Shown: in pieces, positions 47,547 through 56,255 of the stretch | How positions within the stretch are numbered: the stretch's first letter is position 1 | Layout of the letters: each line of letters starts with the position of its first letter | Assembly (NCBI RefSeq): GCF_000011965.2 | Contig: NC_006569.1 | Coordinates: 372,001-436,000 of the forward strand | Direction: 5' to 3' | Source of the DNA: Ruegeria pomeroyi DSS-3 | Lineage (GTDB): Bacteria > Pseudomonadota > Alphaproteobacteria > Rhodobacterales > Rhodobacteraceae | DNA length: 64,000 bases | Notes under the pieces: model-generated | Told to the model about the DNA's origin: nothing | The model's database searches: none | What the model saw: the letters and a program-made list of their open reading frames with translations, nothing else | Translations under genes and position numbers: made by a program

Positions 47547-49010
47547 GTGAGTTCGACCACACCACGGTTTCTCAAGCTTCCAGAGGCATCCAGTCTCAGC
47601 CTGCGCGATCAGATTTGCGAGGTTGTGAGCGCAGCGATCATGTCGGACGCGCTCGCATATGACCGCCCGCTGCCGTCTTGCCGGGAGCTTGCGGAACAGT
47701 TTTCGGTATCCCGCAACACGGTTTTTGCAGCCTACAACCGATTGGTCGACCTGGAGTTTCTGGTGTCGCGCGACCGGTCCGGATACTTCGTCAATCCGCA
47801 GATGGCCCTTGCGCAGAAGCCCGAAACCGACACGCGCTCTGCGCTGGCAGAGCCGGTGCCATGCCCGGTCGCGTTTCCGGCCAGCAACCTGATGCCGGTG
47901 GTCAATCCGCTGGATTGGAACGCCTATCCCTATCCGTTCATCTACAATCAGATCGACCCCGACCTGTTCCCGGTGGATGGGTGGCGCGAATGCACAAGAC
48001 AGGCTTTGGGTCGACGCAACCTTCTGGACTGGGCCAGCGATTCCGTCGAAAGCGACAGTCCGCGCCTTGTGCAGCAGCTGCGCCAGCGCCTGCTGAACAC
48101 GCGCGGCATCTATGTCGAAGACGACGAAATCCTGGTCACGCTGGGGTCGCAGAACGCGCTGTTCCTGCTAGGAACGATCTTTGCCAAATTCGGCAAACCC
48201 ATCGCTCTTGAGGATCCCGGCTTTTTCGGCGCCCGCAACGCGTTTCGCCTTGCCGGTAGCGAGTTGGTCGGGGTGCCGGTCGATGGCGATGGTCTGATCC
48301 CTGCGGAAATCCCAGAAGGCTGCCAGCTGATCTTCACCACGCCCAGCCACCAGTTTCCAACGATGGTGACCATGAGTCAGACCCGGCGCGAGGAATTGCT
48401 GGAAGCGGCTGAACGCAGGGATTTCCTGATCATCGAGGATGATTACGAGGCCGAGATGAACTATGTCTCGAAATCCTCGCCATCGATGCGGTCGATGGAT
48501 CGGAACGGCCGGGTGATCTATGTCGGCAGCCTGTCCAAGACCCTGTCACCGGGTATTCGGCTGGGGTTCATCGTCGCCCATCGCGACATCATCCGCGAAG
48601 CGCGCGTCGCGCGGGGTGTGATGATGCGCCACCCGCCGACAATCGTTCAGGAGATCGTGGCCCTGTTTTTCCAGCTGGGCCATTACGATGCCCATCTCCG
48701 CAATATCGAACGGCGCTACAAGAAGCGCTGGCATGCCATGAACAACGCCCTGTCCCGGCATCTGGGGATGCTGGAGCGCACCGAATCCGAAGGCGGCACC
48801 TCGTTCTGGCTGACCGGGCCGGAAGGGTTCGACGCCTCGGCGCTGGCCCGGCGGTTGCGGGGCAAGGGCGTGCTGATCGACCGGGGGCAGGACTATTACC
48901 TGAACTGCAATGACAAGCGCAGTTTCCGGCTGGGCTTTGCCTATGTGCCGTTGTCCAAGCTTGAACAGGGTATCAAGATCATCGCGGACGAGGTCTGGGC
49001 ATTGCTGTGA
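47547..49010 (+). CDS. MocR/PdxR-type regulator (GntR helix-turn-helix fused to aminotransferase-like domain)
   Basis: This 487-residue protein starts at GTG 47547 with GGAG upstream. Residues 15-85 are a GntR-type winged helix (SLSLRDQICEVVSAAIMSD, then LAEQFSVSRNTVFAAYNRL). Residues about 130-485 resemble class I PLP aminotransferases, with the conserved lysine in YVGSLSKTLSPGIRLG and the Asp/Tyr segment LIIEDDYEAEMNY. Such proteins sense PLP or amine ligands and regulate adjacent genes. It diverges from the second TRAP operon and lies upstream of the epoxide hydrolase and aldehyde dehydrogenase genes, its likely targets. Confidence 0.92.
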   Translation: MSSTTPRFLKLPEASSLSLRDQICEVVSAAIMSDALAYDRPLPSCRELAEQFSVSRNTVFAAYNRLVDLEFLVSRDRSGYFVNPQMALAQKPETDTRSALAEPVPCPVAFPASNLMPVVNPLDWNAYPYPFIYNQIDPDLFPVDGWRECTRQALGRRNLLDWASDSVESDSPRLVQQLRQRLLNTRGIYVEDDEILVTLGSQNALFLLGTIFAKFGKPIALEDPGFFGARNAFRLAGSELVGVPVDGDGLIPAEIPEGCQLIFTTPSHQFPTMVTMSQTRREELLEAAERRDFLIIEDDYEAEMNYVSKSSPSMRSMDRNGRVIYVGSLSKTLSPGIRLGFIVAHRDIIREARVARGVMMRHPPTIVQEIVALFFQLGHYDAHLRNIERRYKKRWHAMNNALSRHLGMLERTESEGGTSFWLTGPEGFDASALARRLRGKGVLIDRGQDYYLNCNDKRSFRLGFAYVPLSKLEQGIKIIADEVWALL

Positions 49011-49158
49011 TGTCCCTGAGGTGCAGTTGGCGGCATCTGTCCCTTCGAATTGCACCACCTGTCTCTCGCCGATTCCGGGCTTTGCCAGTTATCTGAGCGG
49101 AACCTCTCCCTGGCCGCAGGGTGTTGGATCCAAGTCAACGAGATCAGGGAAACGGGTT

Positions 49159-50331
49159 TTGAAAGATCATGTTGCCAGCAATCCGAACGTGTCCCCGTTC
49201 CGGTTTCATGTTCCCGATGACGTCCTGGAAAGCATCCGCAGCCGTGTTGCGGCCTATCCCTGGCATGAGATGCCCGATGACGGCGGCTGGGATTACGGCA
49301 CCAACATGGACTATCTCAAGGAGCTTTGCGCCTATTGGGTGGACGGGTTCGACTGGCGTGCGCAAGAGGCGCGCCTCAACGCGTTTTCCAACCACACTGC
49401 CAAGGTCGACGGGATCGACATGCATTTCCTTTACGAACCCGGCAGCGGCCCCGACCCCTTGCCGCTGATGATCAGCCATGGCTGGCCGGGATCGGTGGCC
49501 GAGTTCTTCGAGATCATCGAGCCGCTGGCGCATCCCGAACGCTTTGGCGGGGATATCGCGGACGCATTCACCGTCATCGCGCCATCGTTGCCGGGATTTG
49601 CGTTTTCCACCCGCCCGCCACGGCCCTGGGGGCCTCGCCGGATGGCGGGGGCAATCAACGCTCTCATGACCGAAGTGCTGGGGTTCGACGGCTATCTGGC
49701 GCAGGGCGGCGACTGGGGCGGCGCGATCTGTTCCTGGTTGGGTTTCGAACACGCACCGGCCTGTTCGGCCATCCATATCAACGTGCTGACGATGCGCCAC
49801 CCGGATGGCCCCCAAACGCCCGAGGAAGTGGCCTGGGACGCGCAGTTCGAATGCGATCAGATCATGCAAAACGGCTATCGCACCCAGCAGGCGACCCGGC
49901 CGCAGACTCTCAGCTATGCGATGATGGACAGCCCTGTTGGTGTCGCCGCTTGGCTGGTGGAAAAGTTCCATGATTGGTCCGACATCCCGGTCGGTGACAT
50001 CGAGAGCGCCCATTCCAAGGACGAGCTGCTGACCAACATCATGATCTATGTCACGACACGCTGCTTCAACTCGGCCTCCTGGATCTACTACGGGCGGCGC
50101 GAGGAAGGCGGGCGTATCCTGTCGCCCGAGGGTCGACGGGTCGAGGTGCCGACCGGCTGTGCCGTGTTCCCAAGGGAGATGCTGCGCTGGCCGCCGCGCT
50201 CCTACGCCGAGCGCCTCTATAACATCCAGCATTGGACCGAGATGCCCCGGGGCGGTCATTTCGCCGCGATGGAACAGCCCGGCATGCTGGTTGATGACAT
50301 TCGCGCATTTGCCCGAACCCTGCGCCGTTGA
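49159..50331 (+). CDS. Epoxide hydrolase (alpha/beta-hydrolase with N-terminal EHN domain)
   Basis: The N-terminal EHN region (FRFHVPDDVLESIRSRVAAY and the GTNMDYLKELCAYW helix) is followed by an alpha/beta-hydrolase fold. Visible elements are the HGWPGS oxyanion motif, the nucleophile Asp in AQGGDWGGAICSW and the catalytic His in PRGGHFAAMEQPG. The family opens epoxides to diols in the cytoplasm. The start is uncertain: TTG at 49159 (390 residues) has AGGGA 8 bases upstream and fits the family N-terminus, whereas the upstream frame overlaps the MocR gene. It is coupled by position to the aldehyde dehydrogenase 19 bases downstream. Confidence 0.85.
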   Translation: MKDHVASNPNVSPFRFHVPDDVLESIRSRVAAYPWHEMPDDGGWDYGTNMDYLKELCAYWVDGFDWRAQEARLNAFSNHTAKVDGIDMHFLYEPGSGPDPLPLMISHGWPGSVAEFFEIIEPLAHPERFGGDIADAFTVIAPSLPGFAFSTRPPRPWGPRRMAGAINALMTEVLGFDGYLAQGGDWGGAICSWLGFEHAPACSAIHINVLTMRHPDGPQTPEEVAWDAQFECDQIMQNGYRTQQATRPQTLSYAMMDSPVGVAAWLVEKFHDWSDIPVGDIESAHSKDELLTNIMIYVTTRCFNSASWIYYGRREEGGRILSPEGRRVEVPTGCAVFPREMLRWPPRSYAERLYNIQHWTEMPRGGHFAAMEQPGMLVDDIRAFARTLRR

Positions 50332-50350
50332 GAAAGATGGAGAGACCCCG

Positions 50351-51844
50351 ATGACCCTGTCGCATGCCGAATACCGGTCCATTGCCGCCACGCTGGAACC
50401 AAACGGAATGGCCTTTATCGACGGCGCATTCTGTGCCGCTGCGGATGGCGACAGTTTCGAGACGATCAACCCGGCGACGGGCGAGATTCTGGCCCGAGTC
50501 GCCCATTGCAAGGCAGCGGATGTCGACCGGGCGGTGGCCGCGGCCCGCCGTGTCTTCAATGACGGGACATGGTCGCGCGCGGAGCCCGAAGCGCGCAAAG
50601 AGGTCTTGCTGAAGGTCGCCGATCTGGTGCGCAAACACAGCGACGAACTGGCGGTGCTTGAAAGTCTCGACACCGGCAAGACCATCACCGACTGCCTGGC
50701 CGAGATCGGCGGCGAGGTGCCGAAGTTCTTTCAATGGTATGCCGAACTTGCCGACAAGACATTCGGGAAGATCGCACCCACCAGCCCTGGCGCGCTTGCG
50801 TTGATCACCCGCGAACCGGCGGGCATTGCCGGTGCTGTCCTGCCGTGGAACTTCCCCCTGGTCATGGCCGCATGGAAGATCGCGCCCGCGCTGGCTGTCG
50901 GATGTTCGGCTGTGATCAAGCCGGCCGAGCAGACACCGCTCAGCACCATTCGACTGGCCGAGCTGATGCAGGAGGCGGGCGTTCCTGCCGGTGTCGTCAA
51001 CATCGTGCCGGGGTTTGGCGAGACCGCGGGCAAGGCGATCGGTCTGCACAACGATATCGACACCGTGTCCTTTACCGGCTCGACCGAGGTGGGGCGCATG
51101 TTCATGCGCTATTCGGGGGAAAGCAACCTCAAGGGCGTGGGGTTGGAGATGGGCGGAAAGAGCCCGTTCATCGTGCTGGATGACGCTGTAATCGACGATG
51201 CGTTGATCGAACATGCCGCCATGTCGGCCTTCTGGAATGGCGGTCAGAACTGTTCGGCCAATATGCGCCAGCTAATCGCGACCCCCCTGGTGGAAGAATT
51301 CACCGCGCGCATCATCGCGCGTGTGAAATCCTTCAGGCTTGGCGACCCGCTTGACCCGGCCACCGATATCGGCTCGATGATCACAAAGGATCACAAGGAC
51401 ATGGTGCTGTCCTACATCCAGAGCGGTGTCGAGGAGGGTGCCCAGAAGGTCATCGGCGGCAACAGCGATCTGCCCGGGTTTTTCATCGAGCCGACGGTAT
51501 TTCGCAACCTCTCTCCCGAGATGAAGATCGCCCGGGAGGAGATTTTCGGCCCGGTTCTGGGCATCATGCCGGTTGCTTCGCCCCAAGAGGCGCTGGCCAT
51601 CGCCAGCGATACCGAATACGGGCTTCATGCGACGGTGTTCACCCGCGATATCGACCGTGCCCTGCACATCGCCCGGTCGCTTCCCTGCGGGACAGTCTCG
51701 ATCAACGGCTTCTCCGAAGGGGACATCAAGACCCCGTTTGGCGGTTACAAGCAATCGGGATCAATGGCGCGGGACAACGGTACCGAAGCCTTGGAGCAAT
51801 ACCTGCAGACCAAGACCATCTGGATCGAGACGCAGGCCGGATGA
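50351..51844 (+). CDS. Aldehyde dehydrogenase (betaine/aminobutyraldehyde dehydrogenase-like)
   Basis: This 497-residue ALDH has Glu266 in GLEMGGKSPF as general base, Cys301 in NGGQNCSANMR as nucleophile and PAGIAGAVLPWNFPLVMAAW in the cofactor domain. The overall pattern (SLDTGKTITDCLAEIGG) fits the gamma-aminobutyraldehyde/PuuC branch. GGAGAG precedes the ATG by 6 bases. It follows the epoxide hydrolase closely, so an epoxide, diol and aldehyde could lie on one degradation route, but a shared substrate is only inferred. Confidence 0.92.
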   Translation: MTLSHAEYRSIAATLEPNGMAFIDGAFCAAADGDSFETINPATGEILARVAHCKAADVDRAVAAARRVFNDGTWSRAEPEARKEVLLKVADLVRKHSDELAVLESLDTGKTITDCLAEIGGEVPKFFQWYAELADKTFGKIAPTSPGALALITREPAGIAGAVLPWNFPLVMAAWKIAPALAVGCSAVIKPAEQTPLSTIRLAELMQEAGVPAGVVNIVPGFGETAGKAIGLHNDIDTVSFTGSTEVGRMFMRYSGESNLKGVGLEMGGKSPFIVLDDAVIDDALIEHAAMSAFWNGGQNCSANMRQLIATPLVEEFTARIIARVKSFRLGDPLDPATDIGSMITKDHKDMVLSYIQSGVEEGAQKVIGGNSDLPGFFIEPTVFRNLSPEMKIAREEIFGPVLGIMPVASPQEALAIASDTEYGLHATVFTRDIDRALHIARSLPCGTVSINGFSEGDIKTPFGGYKQSGSMARDNGTEALEQYLQTKTIWIETQAG

Positions 51845-51925
51845 CGCCTTGCAAAGGAGTATCCGTCCGGCCCAGGGGCGCCGCTGCCATCCGGCAGGTT
51901 CACCCACGGCTTGAGGGTTGCGGTC

Positions 51926-53029
51926 TTACCCCAGCTCGCTCACCCGATAGTCGGATCGCGCCAGCCAGTCCGGGTTGACATCGACCCCCCAGCCGGGGGC
52001 GTCGGTGACGGTGGCGTGACCCTCTTCGATCCGGTAGGGGTCCGAGGTGAACAGACCCTGTTGCCAGGGGTAGTAATCGAGCCCCTCGATCGAGAATTCC
52101 AGGTACTTCCCGGCATTGGGGATCGCGCGCAAAAGGTGCATGGTGAAGAGTGTGACCATCGACAGGTTGGCCGCGTGCGGGGTGATCGGCATCCCGGCGG
52201 CCTCGGCCATGCGGGCCACGCGCAGGGTGCGTGACAGGCCGCCCAGATAGCAGATATCGGGCTGGAGCACGTCGACCACGCGGTCGGCGATCATCGTTTG
52301 CCAGCGTTCCATCAAGCAATCCTGCTCGCCGCCGGTGATGTCGAGGTCGAGCGTGTCGGTCACCTCTTTCGTTTGCGCAAACTCCCAATAGGGGCAGGGT
52401 TCCTCGTAATGCGAGATACCGTGCTGTTCCAGCATCCGCCCCACCTCGATGGCGCGGGCGGGGGAGTAGCAGGAATTGGCATCGACCAGCAGCGCCACAT
52501 CGTCACCCATGGCGCGGCGCATGGTGGGCACGATCTCTTCGGTGCGACCGGGCCACTCGTCCCGGTCGCGGCCGACCTCGGCGCCGATGCGGAACTTGAA
52601 GGCGTCAAAGCCCTGTTCGTCGCGCAGGCGCACAAGCCGCGCGGCCTCGTCCCTTGGCGTGATGTCGCGTTTCATCGACGAGCCATAGGCGCGCACCGGT
52701 CCGGGCGTGCCACCGATCAACACGCAGACCGGCTTGCCCGCGCGCCGCCCATGCATGTCCCAGAGCGCGGTATCGACCCCGCCCATTGCCCGGCGCAGAT
52801 AGGAGCCGGGGAACTTGTGCTCGCGGTCGCGCACGATGTCGAGCATGGCGTCGATATCCTCGCATGCCATCCCCAGCGCATAGGGCGCGACCTGCCGGTG
52901 CAGCACCTGCGCGGTGATGTCGGCATAATAGGGCGCCACCTGTCCCCAGCCCTGCGCGCCATCCTCGGCGGTGGCCCGGACAAAGCAGACGAATTCGGTG
53001 GAGAAGGTTTCGAGCTTGACGAGTTTCAT
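51926..53029 (-). CDS. Enolase-superfamily enzyme (mandelate racemase/muconate lactonizing type)
   Basis: In this 367-residue protein the barrel has Lys145-Phe-Arg147 (AFKFRIG) on strand 2. The three metal ligands are Asp183 (LLVDANSCYS), Glu209 (HYEEPCP) and Glu235 (ITGGEQD), and His285 (ITPHAANLS) is probably paired with Asp258 (QPDIC) as the second base. The Lys-x-Arg and His-Asp set points to the mandelate-racemase subgroup (acid-sugar dehydratases or racemases). It diverges from a MocR-type regulator, with a shared operator-like element in the gap, and probably acts in the same catabolic pathway. Substrate unknown. Confidence 0.9.
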   Translation of the reverse strand: MKLVKLETFSTEFVCFVRATAEDGAQGWGQVAPYYADITAQVLHRQVAPYALGMACEDIDAMLDIVRDREHKFPGSYLRRAMGGVDTALWDMHGRRAGKPVCVLIGGTPGPVRAYGSSMKRDITPRDEAARLVRLRDEQGFDAFKFRIGAEVGRDRDEWPGRTEEIVPTMRRAMGDDVALLVDANSCYSPARAIEVGRMLEQHGISHYEEPCPYWEFAQTKEVTDTLDLDITGGEQDCLMERWQTMIADRVVDVLQPDICYLGGLSRTLRVARMAEAAGMPITPHAANLSMVTLFTMHLLRAIPNAGKYLEFSIEGLDYYPWQQGLFTSDPYRIEEGHATVTDAPGWGVDVNPDWLARSDYRVSELG

Positions 53030-53103
53030 GTGAGTTTCCGGGCTTCGGCCGACCGGGGCGGGCGGTTCTTGTGAAAAAGCTGGCGAAAAATCGGGCTGGC
53101 AGG

Positions 53104-53135
53104 TATATCCATTTCGACATTTTCGCCAGACCAAT
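53104..53135 (-). promoter_or_regulatory. Element ATTGGTCTGG-N14-TGGATAT, copy facing the enolase-type gene
   Basis: Read on the minus strand, ATTGGTCTGG (53135-53126) is followed 24 bases later by TGGATAT (53111-53105), with TGTC at a fixed position between. The same arrangement occurs on the plus strand at 54626-54656. It lies about 75-105 bases upstream of the enolase-type start and just before the MocR-type GTG at 53152. Confidence 0.7.
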
Positions 53136-53151
53136 TATAGGTGCGCCGCTT

Positions 53152-54624
53152 GTGAAACATGCCGCCGGAGCCTTGTTGTCCTCGATCCGGCTGGACCGAA
53201 CGCTGAGGCGCAGTGTCAGCGTACAGCTCTACATGGCGCTGCGCGACATGATCCTGTCCGGCGCGCTGCGCGCCGGTGAGCGGCTGCCTGCAACCCGGAC
53301 CCTGGCCAAGGAGGTGGGCGTGTCGCGCACCACGGTGATCGACGCGATTGACCGGCTGGTCGCCGAGGGCATGCTGGTGTCGCGCATCGGGGCCGGGACC
53401 TATGTCAGCGAGACGCTGGAGAACCAGCATCTGACCACCCCACCCAGCGAGGGCGCCGGCGGTCGTCAGCCCAGGCTGTCCTATGTGATCAGCCATGCCG
53501 AACCCGCCTATGCACGGCGCGCCTGGCTGCCGCACAAGCCGCGCGCCTTTGTCACCGCGCTGCCGGCGCTCGATGCCTTTCCGATGGCGCATTGGGCACG
53601 GCTGTCGGCGCGGCACCTGCGCGGCGGGCGCGGCGATGTCATGGGCTATGGCCAGCCCAAGGGGTTGGCCGCGCTGCGCCGGGCGATTGCCACCCATCTG
53701 AGCGCGCTCAAGGGCATCCGCTGTCACCCCGAACAGGTGTTCATCACCTCGGGTGCGCAACATGCGTTTTCGCTGATCGGGCGGCTCTTGCTCAATCCGG
53801 GCGACCGGGTCTGGATGGAGAACCCCGGCGCCTCGGGCGCGCGCAATGCGCTGTTGTCCGAAGGGGCCGAGCTGGTGCCGGTGGATGTGGATGGGCAGGG
53901 CATGGTGGTGTCTGACGGGCTGGCCAAGGCGCCGCATTTCCGGCTGGCCTTTGTCACGCCCTCGCACCAGCAGCCGCTGGGCCATGTCATGTCGCTGCCC
54001 CGACGGCTGGAGCTGTTGCAGGCCGCCGAACAGGCGCAGGCGCTGATCATCGAGGATGATTACGACGGCGAGTTCTATTTCGGCAACGCGCCGCGCCCGG
54101 CGCTGCACAGTATCGACGCCAATGGGCGGGTTCTGTATGTCGGGACATTCTCGAAATCGCTGTTCCCATCGCTGCGGCTGGGCTTTGTGCTGGTGCCCGA
54201 GCGGATGGTCGCGGCCTTTGATGGCATGTTCAACACCTGGGCCAGCGGACCGTCGACCGCGACACAGGCGATCGTGGCCGAGTTCATGGACGAGGGGCAT
54301 TTCGCCACCCATATCCGGCTGATGCGCCAGCTTTACAAGGCGCGTTACGAGGCCTTGCTGGAGGCCGCGCGCGGCCTGCCCGAGAGCATCGGCCTGCAAG
54401 AGACGACCAGCGGGTTTCACACACCCGCCTTTCTGGCCCCCGGCGTTGACGAGGCCGAGGTGGTGGCGCAGGCGGCGCAGCAGGGGGTGACCCTGGCTCC
54501 GCTGGCGCGGTACTGCCTGTCGCCGATCCCGCAAACCGGTCTTGTCTTTGGCTTTGGCTGCGCCACGCCCGAGGATATCGCGCGGGGGATGGGCATTCTG
54601 CGCGATTTGCCGGTGCTGCGCTAG
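53152..54624 (+). CDS. MocR/PdxR-type regulator, second copy
   Basis: This 490-residue GntR/aminotransferase-like fusion has its winged helix near residues 12-80 (SVSVQLYMALRDMILSGALR, then LAKEVGVSRTTVIDAIDRL). The PLP domain carries the lysine in YVGTFSKSLFPSLRLG and IIEDDYDGEFYFG. I chose the GTG at 53152, because an ATG at 53071 would place the operator-like element inside the gene. It is flanked on both sides by copies of that element, so it probably represses or activates both the enolase-type gene and the FAD-oxidoreductase/ABC cluster. The ligand is likely an amine or amino acid; this is inference from the family. Confidence 0.9.
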   Translation: MKHAAGALLSSIRLDRTLRRSVSVQLYMALRDMILSGALRAGERLPATRTLAKEVGVSRTTVIDAIDRLVAEGMLVSRIGAGTYVSETLENQHLTTPPSEGAGGRQPRLSYVISHAEPAYARRAWLPHKPRAFVTALPALDAFPMAHWARLSARHLRGGRGDVMGYGQPKGLAALRRAIATHLSALKGIRCHPEQVFITSGAQHAFSLIGRLLLNPGDRVWMENPGASGARNALLSEGAELVPVDVDGQGMVVSDGLAKAPHFRLAFVTPSHQQPLGHVMSLPRRLELLQAAEQAQALIIEDDYDGEFYFGNAPRPALHSIDANGRVLYVGTFSKSLFPSLRLGFVLVPERMVAAFDGMFNTWASGPSTATQAIVAEFMDEGHFATHIRLMRQLYKARYEALLEAARGLPESIGLQETTSGFHTPAFLAPGVDEAEVVAQAAQQGVTLAPLARYCLSPIPQTGLVFGFGCATPEDIARGMGILRDLPVLR

Positions 54625-54625
54625 G

Positions 54626-54656
54626 ATTGGTCTGGAAGTTTTGTCATATTGGATAT
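54626..54656 (+). promoter_or_regulatory. Element ATTGGTCTGG-N14-TGGATAT, copy facing the FAD oxidoreductase
   Basis: ATTGGTCTGG starts at 54626 and TGGATAT at 54650, the same 24-base offset as in the copy at 53104-53135, with TGTC in the same place between them. It begins 2 bases after the MocR stop and about 95 bases before the oxidoreductase ATG. Confidence 0.7.
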
Positions 54657-54749
54657 CACGCCCAAGCCAATACTGGCCTAGCGTTTGAACCAACGCCAGC
54701 GGCTGGGGACTGTCCCGCCGCGGCTGAAGGGAGCATCGCGGTCGAGCAA

Positions 54750-56057
54750 ATGCCACTTTCGAAAATCAGGCAGACGCCATTCTGGCACGATCAACTCGGT
54801 GCCATGCCAGCCTTGCAAACGCAGCCATCGGCCAAGGTCGATGTGCTGATCGTCGGCGCGGGCTATACCGGGTTGAGCGCGGCGCTGACCACGGCGCGCG
54901 GCGGCCGCTCGACGCTGGTAATGGATGCCGAGGATCCGGGTTATGGGTGCAGCAGCCGCAATGGCGGCCAGATCAGCACCAGCGTCAAACCCTCGCTGGA
55001 GAAGCTGACCGCGAAATTCGGGCCAGAGCGGGCGCGGGGCATCCGGGCCGAGGGCGCCAATGCGCTGCGCTGGATCGGCGAGTTTGTCGGCGGCGAGGGG
55101 CTTGATTGCGATTTCCGCCGGGTCGGGCGGTTTCATGCCGCGCATACGCCGGGCCATTATGAAGAGCTGGTGCGCGATGCCGAGACGCTGCGCCAGCAGG
55201 AAGGCATCGAGAGCTTTGCCGTGCCGCGCGCCGAGCAGCGCAGTCAGTTGGGGACGGATGCCTATTTCGGCGGTGTGGTGTTTTCGGCGCATTGCTCGCT
55301 GCATCCGGGCAAGTTTCACCGCGAATTGCTGCGCCTGGCCATCGGGGCCGGGGCGCAGGTCGTGGGCCAGTGCCGGGTAGGCGCGATCACCCGTTCCGGG
55401 TCGGGCTTCCAGGTCGAGACCGCCAAGGGCGTGGTCGAGGCGCGCGATGTGATCGTCGCGACCAATGGGTATACCACCGCGCTGACGCCCTGGTTGCAGC
55501 GCCGGGTGATCCCGATCGGCAGTTACATCATCGCCACCGAGGAACTGCCCGAGGCGACCATTGACGAGCTGTTTCCCGGCGACCGGATCGCCAGCGACAC
55601 CTGCAAGGTGGTCTATTACTATCGCGCCTCGCCCGACCGGCGGCGGGTGCTGTTCGGGGGCCGCGTCTCGGCCTCGGAAACCACGGCGCTGGCCGGGGCG
55701 GCCCGGCTGCGGCACGACATGTGCCGCATCTTTCCCCAGCTTGAGGGTGTCGCGCTGAGCCATGCCTGGAGCGGTACGGTGGCCTACAGCTTCGACGAAT
55801 TGGCCCATACCGGGGTGCAGGAGGGTATCCATTTCGCGATGGGCTATTGCGGATCGGGCGTGTCGATGGCGCCCTATCTGGGCATGCGCGCGGGACAGAA
55901 GGTGCTGGGCCTGGCCGAAGGACAAACCGCGTTCGACGGCCTGCCCTTTCCCACGCGGCCCCTCTATCGCGGCAAGCCCTGGTTCCTGCCCGCGGCGGTG
56001 GCCTGGTATCGCTGGAAGGATCAACGACAGTTTCGAAAGGCTTTGCAGATGACCTGA
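54750..56057 (+). CDS. FAD-dependent amine oxidoreductase (DAO/PuuB-like)
   Basis: The protein starts at 54750 (MPLSKIRQTPFWHDQLGAMP) and has 435 residues. The dinucleotide motif VDVLIVGAGYTGLSAALTTA is followed by the DAO-family GYGCSSRNGGQISTSVKP. The late FAD segment is MGYCGSGVSMAPYLG. The opening (PFW) and the SSRNGGQ motif place it with gamma-glutamylputrescine oxidase-type enzymes. It would oxidise a C-N bond to an imine or aldehyde with FAD. It is the first gene after the operator-like element and lies before the polyamine-type transporter. Ribosome site is weak, so the exact start is uncertain. Confidence 0.88.
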   Translation: MPLSKIRQTPFWHDQLGAMPALQTQPSAKVDVLIVGAGYTGLSAALTTARGGRSTLVMDAEDPGYGCSSRNGGQISTSVKPSLEKLTAKFGPERARGIRAEGANALRWIGEFVGGEGLDCDFRRVGRFHAAHTPGHYEELVRDAETLRQQEGIESFAVPRAEQRSQLGTDAYFGGVVFSAHCSLHPGKFHRELLRLAIGAGAQVVGQCRVGAITRSGSGFQVETAKGVVEARDVIVATNGYTTALTPWLQRRVIPIGSYIIATEELPEATIDELFPGDRIASDTCKVVYYYRASPDRRRVLFGGRVSASETTALAGAARLRHDMCRIFPQLEGVALSHAWSGTVAYSFDELAHTGVQEGIHFAMGYCGSGVSMAPYLGMRAGQKVLGLAEGQTAFDGLPFPTRPLYRGKPWFLPAAVAWYRWKDQRQFRKALQMT

Positions 56058-56255
56058 CGGGCCGGGCAGGGCGGCGCAACACCCGCTCTGGCGCCGGTAT
56101 TAACGGATCGAAACCAAGGTTTAGGATTCGAAATTTCATTTGTCCTGCTGGTGCCCGCACTATCGCGACAGGTGGAAGACGACCTGGGCGCCTTGCCCGC
56201 TGCCTGCCGAGGACAACAGGGCAGGACCCGCAAAACCACCAAAGGGAGGAAACCA

